Numbered from the stretch's first letter, positions 7,986 to 14,771 are shown. The stretch is DNA of 31,250 nucleotides from Ga0077527 sp032128415 (GCA_032128415.1 JAQBGW010000171.1:1-31250), one strand, 5' to 3'. The notes: generated by a model from the letters alone, not told the origin. A program made the numbers and translations.

Positions 7986-8573
7986 TCAACGTTTAATCCA
8001 GCCGGGGAGCGCTTCGACCCGTTTCACCCACGCAGCAACAGCGGGAAGGTTATCGTGCGGCAACCCGCCTTCGGGCGAAACAGAGGTGTAGCAATAGCAA
8101 GCAATATCCGCAATGGTCGGACGACCGCACGCCAGCCAGTCATTCGATTTCAAGCGACCTTCAAGCACGGCCAGTCCATTGCGGCCGTAAGCGGCATATT
8201 CATCATAGCTGCCGATGCTGCGGATGCCGATTTTTACGCCGCGTGCCCATTGCAAGCCATAGTGCATTTCATTATTGGAAAGTGCCAGCCATTGCTGCAC
8301 TTCAGCCATCCCGGCAGCATCCGTCGGCAACCATGGTTCGCCGCCATGTTTACGGGCGAGGTAAACCAGGCACGCCGTGGAATCCCAGAACACCTTGTCG
8401 CCGTCCACCAGCACAGGTACCTGGCCGCGCGGATTCAGTTTCAGAAATTCCGGTGTTTTGTTCTCCCCTTTCTTGGTATCCAGAGCTATGGTCTCAAAAG
8501 GCAATTTCAGCATCGACAGCAACAGGCGCACCTTCCACGCATTGCCGGAAGTGGCGGTAATGTACAGCTTCAT
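7986..8573 (-). CDS. Glutathione S-transferase family protein
   Basis: A 195-residue GST. The N-terminal thioredoxin-like domain (residues 1-77) starts MKLYITATSGNAWKVRLLLS and contains the glutathione-site elements GQVPVLVDGDKVFWDSTA followed by CLVYLARKHG. The C-terminal helical domain includes RPTIADIACYCYTSVSPEGG and ends with the usual PAVAAWVKRVEALPGW. The beta-class Cys is absent; Thr/Ser residues at 6-9 occupy the catalytic region, as in many bacterial GSTs of unknown substrate. GGGAG 6-7 nt upstream supports ATG 8573. It is divergent from ppa and heads the GST-FIST-DUF599 group. Confidence 0.92.
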   Translation of the reverse strand: MKLYITATSGNAWKVRLLLSMLKLPFETIALDTKKGENKTPEFLKLNPRGQVPVLVDGDKVFWDSTACLVYLARKHGGEPWLPTDAAGMAEVQQWLALSNNEMHYGLQWARGVKIGIRSIGSYDEYAAYGRNGLAVLEGRLKSNDWLACGRPTIADIACYCYTSVSPEGGLPHDNLPAVAAWVKRVEALPGWIKR

Positions 8574-8673
8574 GATTTACTCCCTGATTGAACGAACTGC
8601 GATCCTAGCATGTAGTGCTGCCAACCATTAAGCCAAGCGATACAATGCATAAATCTTTTCGAGGGAAATAATT
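8574..8673. promoter_or_regulatory. Divergent promoter region between GST gene and ppa
   Basis: This 100-bp gap must hold promoters for both directions. On the plus strand a TACAAT -10-like hexamer lies at 8641-8646, about 28 nt before the GTG of ppa. No good -35 is visible 17 bp upstream. The ppa ribosome binding site GAGGG is at 8661-8665. Nothing else was recognised. Confidence 0.35.
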
Positions 8674-9222
8674 GTGAACCTGGATCGAGTCAGTTCGGGA
8701 TTCGATGTGCCCAATGATTGCAACGTGATCATTGAAATTCCCATGCACGCCGAACCCATCAAATACGAAATGGAAAAAAGTACCGGCGCCATGTTCGTGG
8801 ATCGTTTTATGTCCACCGCCATGCACTACCCGTGCAACTACGGCTACGTGCCGCATACACTCTCGGGCGACGGCGATCCGGTGGATGTGCTGGTGCTGTC
8901 GCCGGTGCCGTTGATCACCGGCGTGGTCGTGCGCTGCCGGCCGGTGGGCATGCTCAAAATGGAAGACGAGGCCGGCGACGACACCAAGATCCTCGCTGTG
9001 CCCATCGACAAGCTGACGCCGCTCTATTCCGGCATCCGCTCCCATCGCGACCTCACGGCAGGCACACTCGCGCAGATCGCCCATTTCTTTGAACACTACA
9101 AAGATCTGGAACCGGGCAAGTGGGTGAAGGTGATTGGCTGGGTCGGTGCTGAAGAAGCCAAAGGGGAAATTCTCGACGGCATCAACGGCTACAAGAAAGC
9201 CGCGCGCAAGCCGAAGTTCTAG
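8674..9222 (+). CDS. ppa: Inorganic pyrophosphatase (family I, soluble)
   Basis: A 182-residue family I pyrophosphatase, which hydrolyses PPi to two phosphates with Mg2+ in the cytoplasm and pulls biosynthetic reactions forward. Recognisable elements are VIIEIPMHAEPIKYEMEK, RFMSTAMHYPCNYGYVPHTL and the metal-binding signature GDGDPVDVLVL (about residues 66-76), then DDTKILAVP and FFEHYKDLEPGKWVKV. Length is typical. The start is GTG at 8674, supported by GAGGG eight nt upstream. It is a single gene, convergent with the DUF2062 gene downstream. Confidence 0.97.
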   Translation: MNLDRVSSGFDVPNDCNVIIEIPMHAEPIKYEMEKSTGAMFVDRFMSTAMHYPCNYGYVPHTLSGDGDPVDVLVLSPVPLITGVVVRCRPVGMLKMEDEAGDDTKILAVPIDKLTPLYSGIRSHRDLTAGTLAQIAHFFEHYKDLEPGKWVKVIGWVGAEEAKGEILDGINGYKKAARKPKF

Positions 9223-9240
9223 GTCTTGAGCTCCAAGCGC

Positions 9241-9759
9241 TCAGCTCACGGTGCGGTTGCGCAGACTGCGCCGGTAGGCATGCACCCATACCGCGGCGCG
9301 CCACAGCACGTGCACACCCGCGTAGACCACTGCGGCGCCGACGACTGCGAAGAACGACAGCCCGGTTGCCAGCGACCAGCCAATCTCCGACCAGTCCCAT
9401 ACCGGACCTGAACCAGCGATCGCCGGTAGTTGCGCGGACTCGCCCAGCAACCACTGCCCGGTTTCATGGGCGAGCACCCAGATCGGCACATAAGTCAATG
9501 GGTTGGATATCAGCGTACCCGCAACTGCAACCGGTAAATTGCCGCGCAGTGCAAATACAGCCAGCGCCGCCAGCGGAATCTGCACTACAGGAATCAGCAA
9601 TCCGAAAAACACACCGGTCGCCGCGCCGACCGCCACCGTACGCCGCTGCAACTGCCACAACCACGGTCGTGACAGCAGCGGTGCCAGCCAGCGCAAGGCA
9701 CGATTCGATTCCACCGTCTGCCGTGACGGCAACCAGCGGCCAATAGCCCGTCTAACCAT
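9241..9759 (-). CDS. DUF2062 domain membrane protein
   Basis: A 172-residue protein with DUF2062 features: a basic N-terminus (MVRRAIGRWLPSRQTVESNR), GVFFGLLIPVVQIPLAALAV, then the signature AGTLISNPLTYVPIWVLAHE with Asn-Pro-Leu-Thr, and a final membrane segment SLATGLSFFAVVGAAVVYAG. The role of the family is unknown. ATG 9759 is chosen because it overlaps the last 8 bp of nhaA, implying translational coupling; the longer frame would run inside nhaA. It is the last gene of the alx-nav-nhaA-DUF2062 run, so it may share the upstream riboswitch. Confidence 0.85.
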   Translation of the reverse strand: MVRRAIGRWLPSRQTVESNRALRWLAPLLSRPWLWQLQRRTVAVGAATGVFFGLLIPVVQIPLAALAVFALRGNLPVAVAGTLISNPLTYVPIWVLAHETGQWLLGESAQLPAIAGSGPVWDWSEIGWSLATGLSFFAVVGAAVVYAGVHVLWRAAVWVHAYRRSLRNRTVS

Positions 9760-10984
9760 GTCGTAGCGCCGCCCGCGAAGCCGTCGCCATGCGCAGCACC
9801 CAATAACCGAGCACTGCCGATGCGGCCGAACCCAACAAAATGCCCACACGTTCATCAACCGGCAGTACGACTGCCAGTTCTTCCTTGAAAGCAAGGCTGC
9901 CGATAAACAGACTCATGGTGAAACCGATCCCTGCGAGTACAGCAACGCCATAGAAACCGGCCCAGGTTGCCCCCTGCGGCAACCGCGCGGCACCGCTCCA
10001 GATCAGCAATGCCGACGTTCCCATGATGCCCACCTGCTTGCCGATGAACAGCCCCAAAGCCGTGCCCAGCGTTATCGGGTGCGCAATGTCGCCCAGCGAC
10101 ATACCGGCGAACGAGACGCCGGCGTTGGCAAACGCAAACAGGGGCAGTACGAAAAAGGTAACCGGTGTATGTAAATCCCGCTCCAGCTGCTGGGAAGGCG
10201 AAGCCTCGGCTTCATCGGCACGTAACGGAATTGTCAGCGCCAGCAGCACCCCGGCCAGCGTGGCATGAACACCGGATTTCAGCACGGCGGCCCACAGCAC
10301 CAGACCCACCAGCAGATAGGGCGACAGGCGGCGCACCCCCGCAACGTTCATCACGATCAGCACGGCCAGAGCGCTACCGGCAATGATCAACGTCAGTGCC
10401 GAGGGTGTAGTGGAATAGAAGACCGCGATGATAATGATGGCGCCGACATCGTCGACGATGGCCACCGTCAGCAGGAACACCTTGAGGCTGCGCGGCACCG
10501 CTTTGCCGAGCAGCGCCAACACGCCCAGCGCGAAGGCAATATCAGTCGCCGCGGGAATCGCCCAACCACGCAGAGCTACCGCATCACCGGCGTTGAAGGC
10601 CGCATAGATCAATGCCGGCACCACAATGCCACCCACCGCTGCCACAACGGGCAGCAGCGCCTGCCGCACATCGGACAGTTCGCCTTGAACCAATTCTCGC
10701 TTCAGCTCCAGACCGATCAGGAAGAAAAAGAGCGCCATCAGACCGTCGTTTATCCACAGCAGCAGCGGCTTGGCAATTTCGAAGGCTCCGATACTGACCA
10801 CGATCGGTACATTGAGAAACCAGGCATAGGCCCCTGCCCACGGCGAATTGGCGACAATCATTGCCAATATCGCGGTCGCCACCAGCAGCACGCCGGGCGT
10901 TGACTCCGACGACAGCACGCGCCGCATTGCACCAAGCAATCCTGGTGCCGCCGTCGAGGATGAAACCGCAGGTCCCGCCATCAT
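9752..10984 (-). CDS. nhaA: Na+/H+ antiporter NhaA
   Basis: A 410-residue NhaA homologue. NhaA exchanges cytoplasmic Na+ (or Li+) for two external H+ and is the main sodium exporter at alkaline pH in many Proteobacteria. The catalytic Asp pair is in AIVDDVGAI (Asp178/Asp179, equivalent to E. coli 163/164). The unwound-helix Asp is in ATDIAFALG (Asp148), and the essential Lys in GLFIGKQVGI (Lys316, E. coli Lys300). About 12 hydrophobic segments are present, with the family motif DGLMALFFFLIGLELKREL. The ATG at 10984 overlaps the TGA of the sodium-channel gene (ATGA), and its own end overlaps the DUF2062 gene, so it is embedded in a coupled operon behind alx and the alx riboswitch. Confidence 0.96.
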   Translation of the reverse strand: MMAGPAVSSSTAAPGLLGAMRRVLSSESTPGVLLVATAILAMIVANSPWAGAYAWFLNVPIVVSIGAFEIAKPLLLWINDGLMALFFFLIGLELKRELVQGELSDVRQALLPVVAAVGGIVVPALIYAAFNAGDAVALRGWAIPAATDIAFALGVLALLGKAVPRSLKVFLLTVAIVDDVGAIIIIAVFYSTTPSALTLIIAGSALAVLIVMNVAGVRRLSPYLLVGLVLWAAVLKSGVHATLAGVLLALTIPLRADEAEASPSQQLERDLHTPVTFFVLPLFAFANAGVSFAGMSLGDIAHPITLGTALGLFIGKQVGIMGTSALLIWSGAARLPQGATWAGFYGVAVLAGIGFTMSLFIGSLAFKEELAVVLPVDERVGILLGSAASAVLGYWVLRMATASRAALRHG

Positions 10985-11835
10985 CGATCTCCCTCTATCG
11001 TGCCCAGACGCGTCGCCAGCATGGCACGCAATTCGTGAACATCCCGGCGCGTGGCGGAAATTTCGGCATGTAGGCGATCGGCGGACTCATGTTTTTCAGT
11101 CGCCTGCTCCAGCTCAGTGCGATGCTCCTGCTGCATCGAAGTCACCACCACAGCGATAAACAGATTCAGCATGGTAAACGTCGATATCAGTATGAAAGTC
11201 ACGAAAAACAACCACGCATAAGGAAACACTTCCATGATCGGACGCACAATGGACATTGACCAGCTCTCGAGCGTCATGACCTGGAACAACGTATACGCGC
11301 TCTCGCCCAGCGTACCAAACCAATGCGGGAAAGCGGCTCCAAACAGCTTGGTGGCTACAACCGCCGACACATAAAGAATTACCGCGATGATGCCCACGAC
11401 GGAGCCCAGCCCTGGAATTGCAGCCAGCAGCCCCGTGGCCACTCGCCGCATGCTGGGCACCATCGAAATCAACCGCATGACCCGCAACACACGCAGCGCA
11501 CGCAATACGGCAAATGGACCGCTGGCCGGAATCAGCGCGATGCCAACTACAATAAAATCGAACACGCTCCACGGGTCGCGGAAAAACGCGAAGCGGTGCG
11601 CAACCATACGCACTGCGATTTCCACCACAAACACGGCAAGTATGGTGCGGTCGACCAGCATGAGCCATGCACCCCAGCGCGCCTGAATCTGCGAGTAACT
11701 TTCCAGCCCCAAAATGACAGCGTTGACCAGGATCAGTGCGATCAGCCACCGTTGAACGCGGGGTGCCTCTATCCATGCGGCCAGGCGCAACCGCAAAGAT
11801 GAGGGTACTCCGCCATGCGCAGGCACAGTGCTCAC
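10981..11835 (-). CDS. Bacterial voltage-gated sodium channel (NavBac family)
   Basis: A 284-residue single-domain six-helix channel that would assemble as a tetramer. S1-S3 are at about residues 29-105. S4 is at 110-123 with gating arginines every third residue (LRALRVLRVMRL: Arg112, 115, 118, 121). The pore has FGTLGESAYTLFQVMTLESW, so the selectivity filter is TLESWSM (188-194), the form I recall for NavAb and characteristic of Na+-selective NavBac channels. S6 (VTFILISTFTMLNLFIAVVV) is followed by an acidic/helical tail of about 45 residues that looks like the family's C-terminal coiled coil. The start is GTG, overlapping the alx stop as GTGA, with AGGAGG just upstream. Its place between alx and nhaA suggests Na+ re-entry coupled to antiport. 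Confidence 0.95.
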   Translation of the reverse strand: MSTVPAHGGVPSSLRLRLAAWIEAPRVQRWLIALILVNAVILGLESYSQIQARWGAWLMLVDRTILAVFVVEIAVRMVAHRFAFFRDPWSVFDFIVVGIALIPASGPFAVLRALRVLRVMRLISMVPSMRRVATGLLAAIPGLGSVVGIIAVILYVSAVVATKLFGAAFPHWFGTLGESAYTLFQVMTLESWSMSIVRPIMEVFPYAWLFFVTFILISTFTMLNLFIAVVVTSMQQEHRTELEQATEKHESADRLHAEISATRRDVHELRAMLATRLGTIEGDR

Positions 11836-12842
11836 TGGCCCTCCTGGTCTTTAGCATTTCGCACCGGCATTGGCTCGGGGATGGCTGTTGCAGCACGCGC
11901 AGGGCGCGTCACATACAAACTGGCGACCATGGACACCAGCAGGATAATACCGACCACCGCCAGCGCAAAACCCACCGGAATCTTGTAGATGTCGAGCAGC
12001 AGCATCTTGACGCCGATGAAGATCAGGATGAACGCCAGCCCGTATTTGAGCAGGTGAAAGCGGTCGGTCAGATCAGCCAGCATGAAATACATGGCGCGCA
12101 GACCCAGAATTGCAAACACGTTCGATGTCAGCACGATGAATGGATCGAGCGTGATGGCGAAAATCGCTGGTATGCTGTCCACCGCAAAAATCACGTCGGT
12201 GATGCCGATCATCACCATCACCACGAACAGCGGCGTAAACCAACGCACACCGTCCTTGATAACGGTAAAGTTCTCGCCGTGGAATTCGTTGGTAATCCGG
12301 AAACGGCCGCGCAGCCAGCACAGCAGCGGATTCTTGTTCAAATCCGTTTCGACTTCGGCCATCATCAACATCTTGACGCCGGTCGCCAGCAGAAACAGGC
12401 CGAACAGATACAGTATCCAGTGGAACTGGGTGATGAGCCAGGCACCGATCAGGATCATCACAGCGCGCAACACGATGGCGCCGATGATGCCGAGCACCAG
12501 CACGCGACGCTGGAGCTCCGCCTTCACCCCGAAAAAGGTAAACAACATCAGGAATACAAAGATATTGTCTACGGCCAGGGATTTCTCGATGAGATACCCG
12601 GTCAGGAATTCCATCGATTTTTCGTTGGCCAGTTCGCGACCGTGGTTCGCGTCCAGGTACCACCACAACAGGCCGTTGAATACAAACGAGAGCACGATCC
12701 AGACAATCGACCAGGTCAGCGCCTCCTTAAAGGCCACTTTGGCATTGCCCTTTGACTGCAACATCAGCAGGTCGATCACGAGTGCGGCCACTACGAATAC
12801 CGCAAACCCAACCCACATCCACCATGTACCGATACTTTCCAT
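11832..12842 (-). CDS. alx: Alx / TerC-family manganese exporter
   Basis: A 336-residue TerC-family membrane protein closely resembling E. coli Alx from memory: LTGYLIEKSLAVDNIFVFLM (about 80-99), FGLFLLATGVKML, WLRGRFRITNEFHGENF, TDVIFAVDSIPAIFAITLDP (about 215-234) and LTSNVFAILGLRAMYFMLAD. The acidic residues in the two VDN/VDS membrane motifs are the proposed metal ligands. Alx-type proteins export Mn2+ and the E. coli gene is induced by alkaline pH and Mn2+ through its leader RNA. ATG 12842 is chosen because GGGAG lies 7 nt upstream; the longer frame would run back through the riboswitch. The stop overlaps the sodium-channel start, so alx is the first gene of a coupled operon. Confidence 0.93.
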   Translation of the reverse strand: MESIGTWWMWVGFAVFVVAALVIDLLMLQSKGNAKVAFKEALTWSIVWIVLSFVFNGLLWWYLDANHGRELANEKSMEFLTGYLIEKSLAVDNIFVFLMLFTFFGVKAELQRRVLVLGIIGAIVLRAVMILIGAWLITQFHWILYLFGLFLLATGVKMLMMAEVETDLNKNPLLCWLRGRFRITNEFHGENFTVIKDGVRWFTPLFVVMVMIGITDVIFAVDSIPAIFAITLDPFIVLTSNVFAILGLRAMYFMLADLTDRFHLLKYGLAFILIFIGVKMLLLDIYKIPVGFALAVVGIILLVSMVASLYVTRPARAATAIPEPMPVRNAKDQEGQ

Positions 12843-12843
12843 C

Positions 12844-12937
12844 ACCGATCTCCCGATTAGCCTTCGTCTCAGCCAAACACCTCGCGCACACGCGCGATCA
12901 CGCTCAGCACCGCCGAAGGTCTGGCTCAGATCGGTCA
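12844..12937 (-). promoter_or_regulatory. Expression platform of the alx riboswitch (candidate SD-sequestering hairpin)
   Basis: Two nested complementary pairs lie between the aptamer and the alx start. ACCGATCT (12935-12928) is a perfect complement of AGATCGGT (12851-12844), which overlaps the end of the Shine-Dalgarno GGGAG. CCTTCG (12919-12914) is a perfect complement of CGAAGG (12866-12861). Inside them is a TCGCGC/GCGCGA hairpin at 12882-12897. The CCTTC needed for the inner pair is also the 3' strand of aptamer stem P1, so the two folds are mutually exclusive. This predicts that ligand-bound P1 frees the ribosome binding site. Complementarity is seen in the sequence; the switching is inference. 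Confidence 0.6.
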
Positions 12938-13037
12938 AGATCCCCGCGCACCGGAGGGCTTAACACCCTCGAATTGTCGATGCGCCGTCAGATTACTGCG
13001 GGGTTCGCAGCAACACTGGCGAGCTACTCCCCTTCAC
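12915..13037 (-). ncRNA. yybP-ykoY (Mn2+ / pH-responsive) riboswitch aptamer upstream of alx
   Basis: Transcribed from the minus strand, the element opens with GGGGAGTAGC (13032-13023) and closes with GCCAGACCTTC (12925-12915), the 5' and 3' hallmarks of the yybP-ykoY family. P1 pairs GAAGG (13035-13031) with CCTTC (12919-12915). The inner stem pairs GCGCA (12985-12981) with TGCGC (12950-12946). A GAGGG/CCCTC hairpin (12970-12954) follows the core TCGACAATTCG (12980-12970). The family binds Mn2+ and turns expression on; in E. coli the same RNA class controls alx. The downstream gene here is an alx homologue, which independently supports the call. The other two copies in this window have different stem bases but equivalent pairings. 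Confidence 0.87.
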
Positions 13038-13066
13038 TTCACTTCACTTCACTTCACTTCACTTTA
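13032..13066. repeat. Pentanucleotide tandem repeat (CTTCA)6, TGAAG on the transcribed strand
   Basis: Six perfect CTTCA units run from 13032 to 13061, followed by a degenerate CTTTA to 13066. Read in the direction of alx the repeat is TGAAG, and its last unit runs straight into the GGGGAGTAGC of the alx riboswitch, supplying the 5' strand of P1. Such short tandem repeats can change copy number by slippage. Confidence 0.95.
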
Positions 13067-13209
13067 CCGACCATCGCACAATGCTATGGCTGCCAAACAG
13101 CAGGCACGCACTGCATGGTGCCAACACTGCTCTTCCTACATTGGAGCTTCAATGATCGCATGGATTCATCGCCTGGCTGATGATTTATTGTGATGCGGAC
13201 CATTGCGAA
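13067..13209. other. Intergenic leader upstream of the alx riboswitch; promoter not resolved
   Basis: About 140 bp lie between the alx aptamer/repeat and the terminator of the terC-usp gene. The minus-strand promoter for the alx operon must be here unless alx is reached by read-through. TTGGCA-like -35 candidates occur, but none has a good -10 at 16-18 bp. No coding frame looks real. Confidence 0.4.
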
Positions 13210-13247
13210 CTAAAAATAAAAAACCCCGCCGACATCGGCGGGATTTT
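13210..13247 (-). terminator. Intrinsic terminator after the terC-usp gene
   Basis: The hairpin CCCGCCG-ATGT-CGGCGGG on the minus strand (stem 13242-13236 with 13231-13225) is followed by GTTTTTTATTTTTAG. It lies 20 bp after the stop codon of the terC-usp gene and separates it from the alx leader. A short T4 on the other side makes weak bidirectional action possible. Confidence 0.88.
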
Positions 13248-13266
13248 GACGTGAATGACCGGCTGA

Positions 13267-14535
13267 TCAGTCGGCAGCAACAAGAAGCAGTACCACCGCG
13301 GCCCCCACGCCTGCCGGCACGCCGAATTTCTCCAGTTTGGAGACATCGGAGCCGGCAATTACCTCCACCGGCACCTGGGCAATTTCGAGCACTTTGTTAG
13401 TGACAGAATCCTCGAGCATGCGCGTGAGTGAATTCTTGCGCGCGGTGCCCATCACGATCTGATTGACCCGCAACCGCTGCGCTACGCGATGGATCGTCGC
13501 CGCCCTGTCGCCGAGTTCGATGTGTGTGGCGTGTGGAACGCCATGATTGTTCAAGAGAACCTGGGCCGGCTGCAGGGCTTTTTCGGCCATTTCTCGATGG
13601 TAACTCTCGCGATTCCGCCTGCTCACAAAACGGGATATATGCTGTGAGAAAGGGGCCCGAACGTGGAGCAGATGCACTTCCATGCCCGAATCACTCAGAA
13701 AACTGTTGATCACATGCCGCACTGCCTGCATCGAGTTCGCCGAACCATCCACCGGGATCAGTAGCTTTTTCATATCCGTTTCTCCTTGAAGATTAACCAG
13801 ATCCGCCACTACAGCGTTAACCGGTACTGCCGCCAGATCAACAACGTGTGCCGCTACCCGGCTCCGGGCTACACCATGGTTTGCCCAGAATCCCGCACCC
13901 AACACACCGCCCACTGCCACTACGTAAAGAAAACCGATATAGCCGCCTGCCATGTCCGTGTAGTCCTTGAGCATGGGCTCGCTGCTCATCATCTTGACGC
14001 CGGTCCAGACCAGCACACCTGCGCCGATGTAAACGATGGAGGGATATTTCTGCACATATTTCAGAATCAGCTGGCTGCCCCAGATCACGATCGGGATGCT
14101 GATCAGCAGCCCCAGCACCACCAGCAGGAAGCTGCCATGCGCCGCGCCGGCTACCGCAAGCACATTGTCGAGACCCATCACTGCATCTGCGATGACAATG
14201 GTTTTCATTGCACCCCAGAAAGTCGTGGCAGGGGCGTCGCCATGTCCATTCGAATTATCGGTTTGAATCAGCAGCTTGTAGGCGATCCATAGCAGCAATG
14301 CGCCGCCCACCAGCAACAACCCGGGAATCTTGAGCAACCAGACCACAACTACGGTCATGGCCGATCGAACGACGATGGCGCCGACTGTCCCCCAGGCAAC
14401 CGCCTTGTTGCGCAAATGGGGCGGCAGGTTGCGCGCGGCGAGCGCAATGACGATGGCGTTGTCTCCCGCCAGCACCAAGTCAATGACGATAATGGCCAGC
14501 AGCGCCGAAAAGAATTCGGGTGAAAACAGTTCCAT
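13267..14535 (-). CDS. TerC-family Mn2+ exporter fused to a UspA-like domain
   Basis: A continuous 422-residue frame. Residues 1 to about 225 are a YjbE/YkoY-type TerC protein with IDLVLAGDNAIVIALAARNL, IADAVMGLDNVLAVAGAA and YVVAVGGVLGAGFWANHG; the two acidic membrane motifs (AGDN, GLDN) are the proposed metal site. A 30-residue linker leads to a universal-stress-protein fold starting MKKLLIPVDGSANSMQAVRH (about residue 255). In that domain the usual G-2X-G-9X-G(S/T) ATP loop is degenerate (MGTARKNSLTRMLEDSVT). The tail ends in a short hydrophobic stretch GVGAAVVLLLVAAD. Stand-alone TerC proteins of this class are about 220-240 residues. ATG 14535 is 7 nt after GGAGG; ATG 14541 is too close to it. 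A yybP-ykoY riboswitch lies upstream, fitting Mn2+ export. Confidence 0.9.
   Translation of the reverse strand: MELFSPEFFSALLAIIVIDLVLAGDNAIVIALAARNLPPHLRNKAVAWGTVGAIVVRSAMTVVVVWLLKIPGLLLVGGALLLWIAYKLLIQTDNSNGHGDAPATTFWGAMKTIVIADAVMGLDNVLAVAGAAHGSFLLVVLGLLISIPIVIWGSQLILKYVQKYPSIVYIGAGVLVWTGVKMMSSEPMLKDYTDMAGGYIGFLYVVAVGGVLGAGFWANHGVARSRVAAHVVDLAAVPVNAVVADLVNLQGETDMKKLLIPVDGSANSMQAVRHVINSFLSDSGMEVHLLHVRAPFSQHISRFVSRRNRESYHREMAEKALQPAQVLLNNHGVPHATHIELGDRAATIHRVAQRLRVNQIVMGTARKNSLTRMLEDSVTNKVLEIAQVPVEVIAGSDVSKLEKFGVPAGVGAAVVLLLVAAD
13771..13785 (-). promoter_or_regulatory. Internal ribosome binding site and start codon before the UspA domain
   Basis: Inside the fused frame, AAGGAG (about 13785-13780) precedes the ATG at 13773 by 6-7 nt, exactly where a stand-alone UspA protein would start. 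This looks like the preserved start of a once separate gene, and could still yield a free UspA product of about 168 residues. Confidence 0.6.
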
Positions 14536-14542
14536 GCCCATC

Positions 14543-14550
14543 CCTCCAAA
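14543..14550 (-). promoter_or_regulatory. terC-usp Shine-Dalgarno with complementary anti-SD in the aptamer
   Basis: TTTGGAGG (14550-14543) contains the ribosome binding site of the terC-usp gene. It is complementary (two G-U pairs) to CCTTCAAG at 14617-14610, which lies just before the 3' closing strand of the riboswitch. This suggests translational control, in contrast to the terminator used by the plus-strand riboswitch. Pairing is by inspection only. Confidence 0.45.
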
Positions 14551-14590
14551 GTTGAGATCAAATTGCGCAGCGTTATCTCCACGCCCTCAC

Positions 14591-14708
14591 AACCTGGTCT
14601 TGCTTGCACCTTGAAGGCTGCCGATGTGGCCGGGGATATATCCCGTATTGACGACCACATCACTTGCGGCATCACCTGCTGACACCGCCGAAGCTACTCC
14701 CCCGGTCA
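14591..14708 (-). ncRNA. yybP-ykoY (Mn2+-responsive) riboswitch upstream of terC-usp
   Basis: On the minus strand the element starts with GGGGAGTAGC (14702-14693) and ends with GCAAGCAAGACC (14607-14596). The inner stem is GATGTGG/CCACATC (14661-14655 with 14629-14623), enclosing the core TCGTCAATACG (14654-14644) and a GGGATATATCCC hairpin (14644-14633). P1 would pair ACCGG with CC(A)GGT around the ends, with one bulge. The layout is the same as the two other copies in this window, with different stem bases. The downstream gene belongs to the TerC family, a standard target of this Mn2+-sensing ON switch. Confidence 0.9.
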
Positions 14709-14771
14709 CCACCGCAATCCTGCAGCAGAAGAACCTGCGGATTGCATGCGCCACCTGCAACGCACGAGCGG

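Noticed and set aside
9223..9240. Possible terminator between ppa and the DUF2062 gene
   Set aside because: Only a 6-bp TGAGCT/AGCTCA stem and no T-run.
11736..12755. Plus-strand open frame of 339 codons
   Set aside because: Antisense to alx and the sodium channel, with His/Gln-rich translation typical of shadow frames.
12861..12874. GGCTGAGACGAAGG (minus) as the 3' closing strand of the alx riboswitch
   Set aside because: It resembles the GGCGAGACC-type end but cannot form P1 with the GAAGG at the 5' end. GCCAGACCTTC at 12925-12915 can, and gives a normal aptamer length.
13032..13066. CTTCA repeat as a CRISPR or protein-coding repeat
   Set aside because: The unit is 5 bp with no spacers and lies in a non-coding leader; it is a simple tandem repeat.
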